Positions 6,720 through 8,764 of a stretch of 8,764 nt of DNA are shown piece by piece. The stretch is from contig JBGPYQ010000137.1 in assembly GCA_041493345.1 (NCBI GenBank), forward strand, positions 1 through 8,764, in the 5' to 3' direction. How positions within the stretch are numbered: the first letter of the stretch is position 1; each line of letters begins with the position of its first letter. The notes under the pieces are model-generated. The model saw nothing but the letters and a program-made list of their open reading frames with translations, ran no database searches and had not been told where the DNA came from. The position numbers were made by a program, and so were the translations under genes. This stretch comes from VBDM01 sp041493345. GTDB taxonomy: Bacteria; Pseudomonadota; Gammaproteobacteria; Burkholderiales; SG8-39.

Positions 6720-7709
6720 ATGGATCCCCAGCGCCCGCCCGGATCTGTCCAGGGCGTGCTGCGCTTCTGCGAGTTTCTGCCTTCCGGGAACAGCTTTCTT
6801 GAGGACGTGCTGGCGGGCCTGGCGCAACCGCAAAAGACCATCCCCCCGAAGTATTTCTACGACGAGCGCGGCTGCCGGCTGTTCGAGGCGATCTGCGAAT
6901 TGCCCGAGTATTATCCGACGCGCACCGAGATCGCCATCATGCGCGGCAACCTCGCCGACATGGTGCAATTCGTCGGGCCCGGTGCGGAGCTGATCGAGTT
7001 CGGCAGCGGAGCCGGCATCAAGACGCGCATCCTGATCGAGGCGCTGCGGCCGCCGCTGTACGTGCCGATCGACATCGCCGGCGATACCCTGCGCGCCGCC
7101 TCGAACGAGCTCGCCACGCTGTTTCCCTCGCTCAACATCACCGGCCTATGCGCGGATTACTCGCGGCCGCTCGAGCTGCCGACTTTCGACGGAGCACCGA
7201 TCCAAAGAATAGCGGCGTTCTTTCCCGGGTCGACGATAGGCAACTTCACTCCCGCGGCCGCGCTCGAATTCCTCAGGCGGACGCACAGACTGGTAGGGAA
7301 AGGCGGGGTGCTGCTGGTCGGCGTGGACCTGAAGAAGGACAAGAAGATTCTGGACGCCGCCTACGACGACGCGCAGGGCGTCACCGCGAAGTTCAACCTG
7401 AACCTGCTCGAGCGCATGAACCGGGAGCTGGGCGCCGACTTCCAGGTGAAGCGATTCCACCACAAGGCGTTCTACGATCCCGTGAAGGGCCGGATCGAGA
7501 TGCATCTTGAAAGCCTTTACCCCCAGTTCGTGCACGTCGCGGGCCGGCGCTTCGATTTTGCCCCCGGCGAAACCATCCACACCGAGATCTCCTGCAAATA
7601 CTCGATTGAGGAATTCCGGGAAATGGGCAGGAAAGCCGGCTTCTCGCCGGAGAAGCTCTGGACCGATTCCGGGCAGCTGTTCAGCGTGCACGGAATGGTC
7701 GCGGTGTGA
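6720..7709 (+). CDS. egtD: L-histidine N-alpha-methyltransferase (EgtD family)
   Basis: SAM-dependent methyltransferase that trimethylates histidine to hercynine, the first step of ergothioneine synthesis. It has 329 residues, the usual family length (PF10017). Seen in order: PPKYFYDERGCRLFEAICEL (42-61), PEYYPTRTE (62-70), the SAM-binding loop LIEFGSGAGIKT (91-102), an acidic residue for SAM ribose in PIDIA (116-120), GSTIGNF (170-176, Asn175 equivalent to the histidine-binding Asn of EgtD), AAYDDAQGVTAKFN (213-226) and HTEISCKYS (287-295). Glu289 and Ser291 correspond to the Glu/Ser pair that sets histidine specificity in the mycobacterial enzyme. Start ATG 6720 has no obvious Shine-Dalgarno; expression may rely on read-through from pbpG 18 bp upstream, or a GTG at codon 10 or 13 may be used. 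No egtB, the usual partner, is in this window. Confidence 0.91.
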   Translation: MDPQRPPGSVQGVLRFCEFLPSGNSFLEDVLAGLAQPQKTIPPKYFYDERGCRLFEAICELPEYYPTRTEIAIMRGNLADMVQFVGPGAELIEFGSGAGIKTRILIEALRPPLYVPIDIAGDTLRAASNELATLFPSLNITGLCADYSRPLELPTFDGAPIQRIAAFFPGSTIGNFTPAAALEFLRRTHRLVGKGGVLLVGVDLKKDKKILDAAYDDAQGVTAKFNLNLLERMNRELGADFQVKRFHHKAFYDPVKGRIEMHLESLYPQFVHVAGRRFDFAPGETIHTEISCKYSIEEFREMGRKAGFSPEKLWTDSGQLFSVHGMVAV

Positions 7710-8100
7710 GCGAATTCCGCCCCCCACAGGGCGCGAGTCACGGAGTTTTCGCGGAAACGGATAAATAATTGAATTTTCAGCGGGTAAGGATTAAAAGGTG
7801 TAGTGTTGTCTCAAATGGGGGCAACTTCTACGCCGCTGGGGGGTAGGGGTACGGACCGGCACATAAGCGGAAAAAAGAAAAGCAGGCCCGCGCCGGAAGC
7901 CGGAGGGTTTCGGCATGGTCCAGGCGCTGCACAGGCAGAGAACGCTTCTCGCGGCAACGGAAGGTGCGCCGCATGGGGTAGTACATGGTTGCATCCCCAT
8001 CCGAGCTTCCACTTTCGCTTGCTGCTTTCGGGCAGTACCTCCGTCGTCAACCGCTGTAATCCTGTTTTTTCCTGCGTCGACATTCGGGTTTGACGCGCGC
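7710..8100. other. Gap without a convincing gene, holding several hairpins
   Basis: The region starts AT-rich (7742-7800), then becomes mixed. No frame on either strand gives a recognisable protein. Inverted repeats visible on the + strand: gtag.gttg/caac..ctac (7800-7808 with 7822-7831), gccgga/ttcggc (7899-7904 with 7909-7914), gagaa/ttctc (7938-7942 with 7946-7950) nested in ggcgc/gcgcc (7923-7927 with 7966-7970), atgggg/ccccat (7973-7978 with 7995-8000), and an imperfect cctccg...cggagg pair (about 8038 to 8106). Together with the upstream promoter they could form a structured leader or small RNA, but hairpins of this size also arise by chance in GC-rich DNA. Confidence 0.4.
7769..7797 (+). 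promoter_or_regulatory. Candidate promoter upstream of the PAS remnant and PAS protein
   Basis: TTGAAT (7769-7774), 17-nt spacer, TAAAAG (7792-7797); 4 of 6 matches in each hexamer, inside the most AT-rich stretch of the right half. Transcription would start near 7804, leaving about 480 nt before the PAS protein start at 8286. Confidence 0.4.
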
Positions 8101-8289
8101 GGAGGATGGCGCACGCTGGTGCTGCGCAAAGGCAAGGTCACAGACTACGAGCTCAGTTCGCGCGCCAAGGACGGCCGCGTGACGCTCGTTTCCTGCAACG
8201 CCTCCACTTTTCGCGACTCCAGCGGCCGGCTCCAGGGCGTGTTCGCGGCGGCTGAGTCAATGATGATTCCTCTAGAGGAAACAACATGA
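8101..8289 (+). pseudogene. C-terminal half of a PAS domain, likely gene remnant
   Basis: In the frame that ends with TGA at 8287-8289, the translation from about 8104 to 8257 reads TLVLRKGKVTDYELSSRAKD then GRVTLVSCNASTF and SGRLQGVFAAA. This is the pattern of the second half of a PAS domain in bacterial hybrid sensor kinases, where GVFAAA is normally followed by RDVTE leading into the next domain. Here similarity stops at GVFAAA and ESMMIPLEETT and a stop follow. Upstream of about 8100 the same frame (open from 7867, first ATG 7915) shows nothing PAS-like, so the first half of the domain is missing. I read it as the leftover of a duplicated or recombined sensor gene. The alternative, a short expressed protein of up to 124 residues translationally coupled to the next gene through ATGA, cannot be excluded. 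Confidence 0.6.
8267..8280. promoter_or_regulatory. Perfect 14-bp palindrome covering the ribosome binding site
   Basis: ttcctctagaggaa is fully self-complementary and contains the GAGG Shine-Dalgarno (8275-8278) of the PAS protein, 7 nt from its ATG. It could be a protein-binding dyad or limit ribosome access by pairing; with no loop, a stable intramolecular hairpin would need to open the central bases. Confidence 0.5.
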
Positions 8290-8764
8290 AATCCATCCGA
8301 TCTCCCCTCGTGAAAGCGCCAACAAGAGCGCCCACCGTTCGCGCGGAAGAGTTCATGCCGAAAACCGGTCATGGTGATGGCGCTGGCGAAAAGCAGGGTA
8401 GCGCGGGCGGCATCATGGAATCTGGGCGTCAAAAAACACTGCTCAAGACGGGTGCTTTGCAAGACGCCATTTTCAACAGCGCCAACTTCTCCAGCATCGC
8501 CACCGACGCGAAGGGCGTCATCCAGATCTTCAACGTCGGCGCCGAGCGCATGCTGGGCTACACCGCCGCCGAAGTGATGAACAAGATCACCCCGGCCGAA
8601 ATTTCCGACCCGCAGGAAGTCATCGCGCGCGCCAAAGCGCTCAGCGTCGAACTCGGCACCCCGATCACGCCGGGCTTCGAGGCGCTGGTGTTCAAGGCCT
8701 CGCGCGGGATCGAGGACATCTACGAGCTGACCTACATCCGCAAGGACGGCAGCCGCTTCCCGGC
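8286..8764 (+). CDS. PAS-domain sensory protein, probably a hybrid histidine kinase, 3' end outside window
   Basis: The first 159 residues of a signalling protein that is still open at the right edge. Residues 1-50 are polar, basic and glycine-rich with no recognisable domain, signal peptide or membrane segment, so the visible part is cytoplasmic. A PAS domain begins near residue 58: LQDAIFNSANFSSIATDAKG (58-77), VIQIFNVGAERMLGY (78-92), TAAEVMNKITPAEISDP (93-109) and, near the end of the fold, DIYELTYIRKDGSRFP (144-159). This PAS type commonly opens multi-PAS hybrid histidine kinases in proteobacteria, but no kinase, GGDEF or receiver domain is visible here, so the output is inference. The ATG at 8286 overlaps the TGA of the preceding PAS-remnant frame as ATGA and has GAGG 7 nt upstream. 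Internal Met24 or Met44 are alternative starts. Confidence 0.85.
   Translation, partial: MKSIRSPLVKAPTRAPTVRAEEFMPKTGHGDGAGEKQGSAGGIMESGRQKTLLKTGALQDAIFNSANFSSIATDAKGVIQIFNVGAERMLGYTAAEVMNKITPAEISDPQEVIARAKALSVELGTPITPGFEALVFKASRGIEDIYELTYIRKDGSRFP

Noticed and set aside
7741..7760. Terminator for egtD formed by gtttt/ggaaac
   Set aside because: Five weak pairs with a G-T pair and no U-run after it.
7923..8000. Possible cyclic-di-GMP or other known riboswitch before the sensor gene
   Set aside because: A GCACAGGCA-like start is reminiscent, but the conserved core pieces of the class do not follow. Kept only as an unclassified structured-leader candidate.
7791..8141. Overlapping open frames on the - strand, also 7811-8083, in the gap after egtD
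   Set aside because: Cys/Pro/Ser-rich translations with no recognisable motif, and they overlap one another in different frames; no support as genes.
1..8764. CRISPR array, tRNA, rRNA or complete insertion sequence
   Set aside because: No regularly spaced repeats, no cloverleaf or rRNA-like stretch and no transposase were seen on either strand.

Overview
The window is GC-rich, with dense protein coding and small gaps. The genes present (a FadE/thiolase pair, an Atm1-type ABC half-transporter, a PBP7-type peptidoglycan hydrolase and an EgtD-type histidine methyltransferase) suggest a Gram-negative proteobacterium. A betaproteobacterium is the best guess, but this is by resemblance only; no rRNA or other phylogenetic marker is present.

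Layout. Bases 1-3694 hold a leftward fatty-acid beta-oxidation pair: a long FadE-type acyl-CoA dehydrogenase (3694-1223) followed by a FadI-like thiolase that runs off the left edge (1124 to <1). A 98-bp gap with an imperfect inverted repeat separates them. A short divergent region (3695-3795) carries a good sigma70-type promoter for fadE, and a weaker mirror-image promoter for the rightward ABC transporter lies on the same 30 bp. The rightward genes are the Atm1/ABCB7-like ABC half-transporter (3796-5622), a D-alanyl-D-alanine endopeptidase/carboxypeptidase with signal peptide and a TTG start (pbpG, 5796-6701), and 18 bp later a SAM-dependent histidine methyltransferase of the ergothioneine EgtD family (6720-7709).

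From 7710 to 8285 there is no convincing intact gene. An AT-rich promoter-like stretch (7769-7797) is followed by about 300 bp that can form several small hairpins, then by the degenerate C-terminal half of a PAS domain (about 8104-8257). The frame carrying that remnant stops inside an ATGA overlap with the start of a PAS-domain sensory protein (8286 to beyond 8764), whose Shine-Dalgarno sequence lies inside a perfect 14-bp palindrome. This right-hand part is the least conventional stretch and looks like a rearranged or decayed sensor-kinase locus.

Functionally the left half degrades acyl-CoA. The middle genes deal with cell-envelope maintenance and low-molecular-weight thiols: Atm1 relatives move glutathione derivatives, and EgtD makes the ergothioneine precursor hercynine. 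The right edge is signal transduction. I found no CRISPR array, tRNA, rRNA or complete insertion sequence. I did not find a clearly new system; the best candidates for a closer look are the 7769-8289 leader/remnant region and the shared promoter at 3742-3771.
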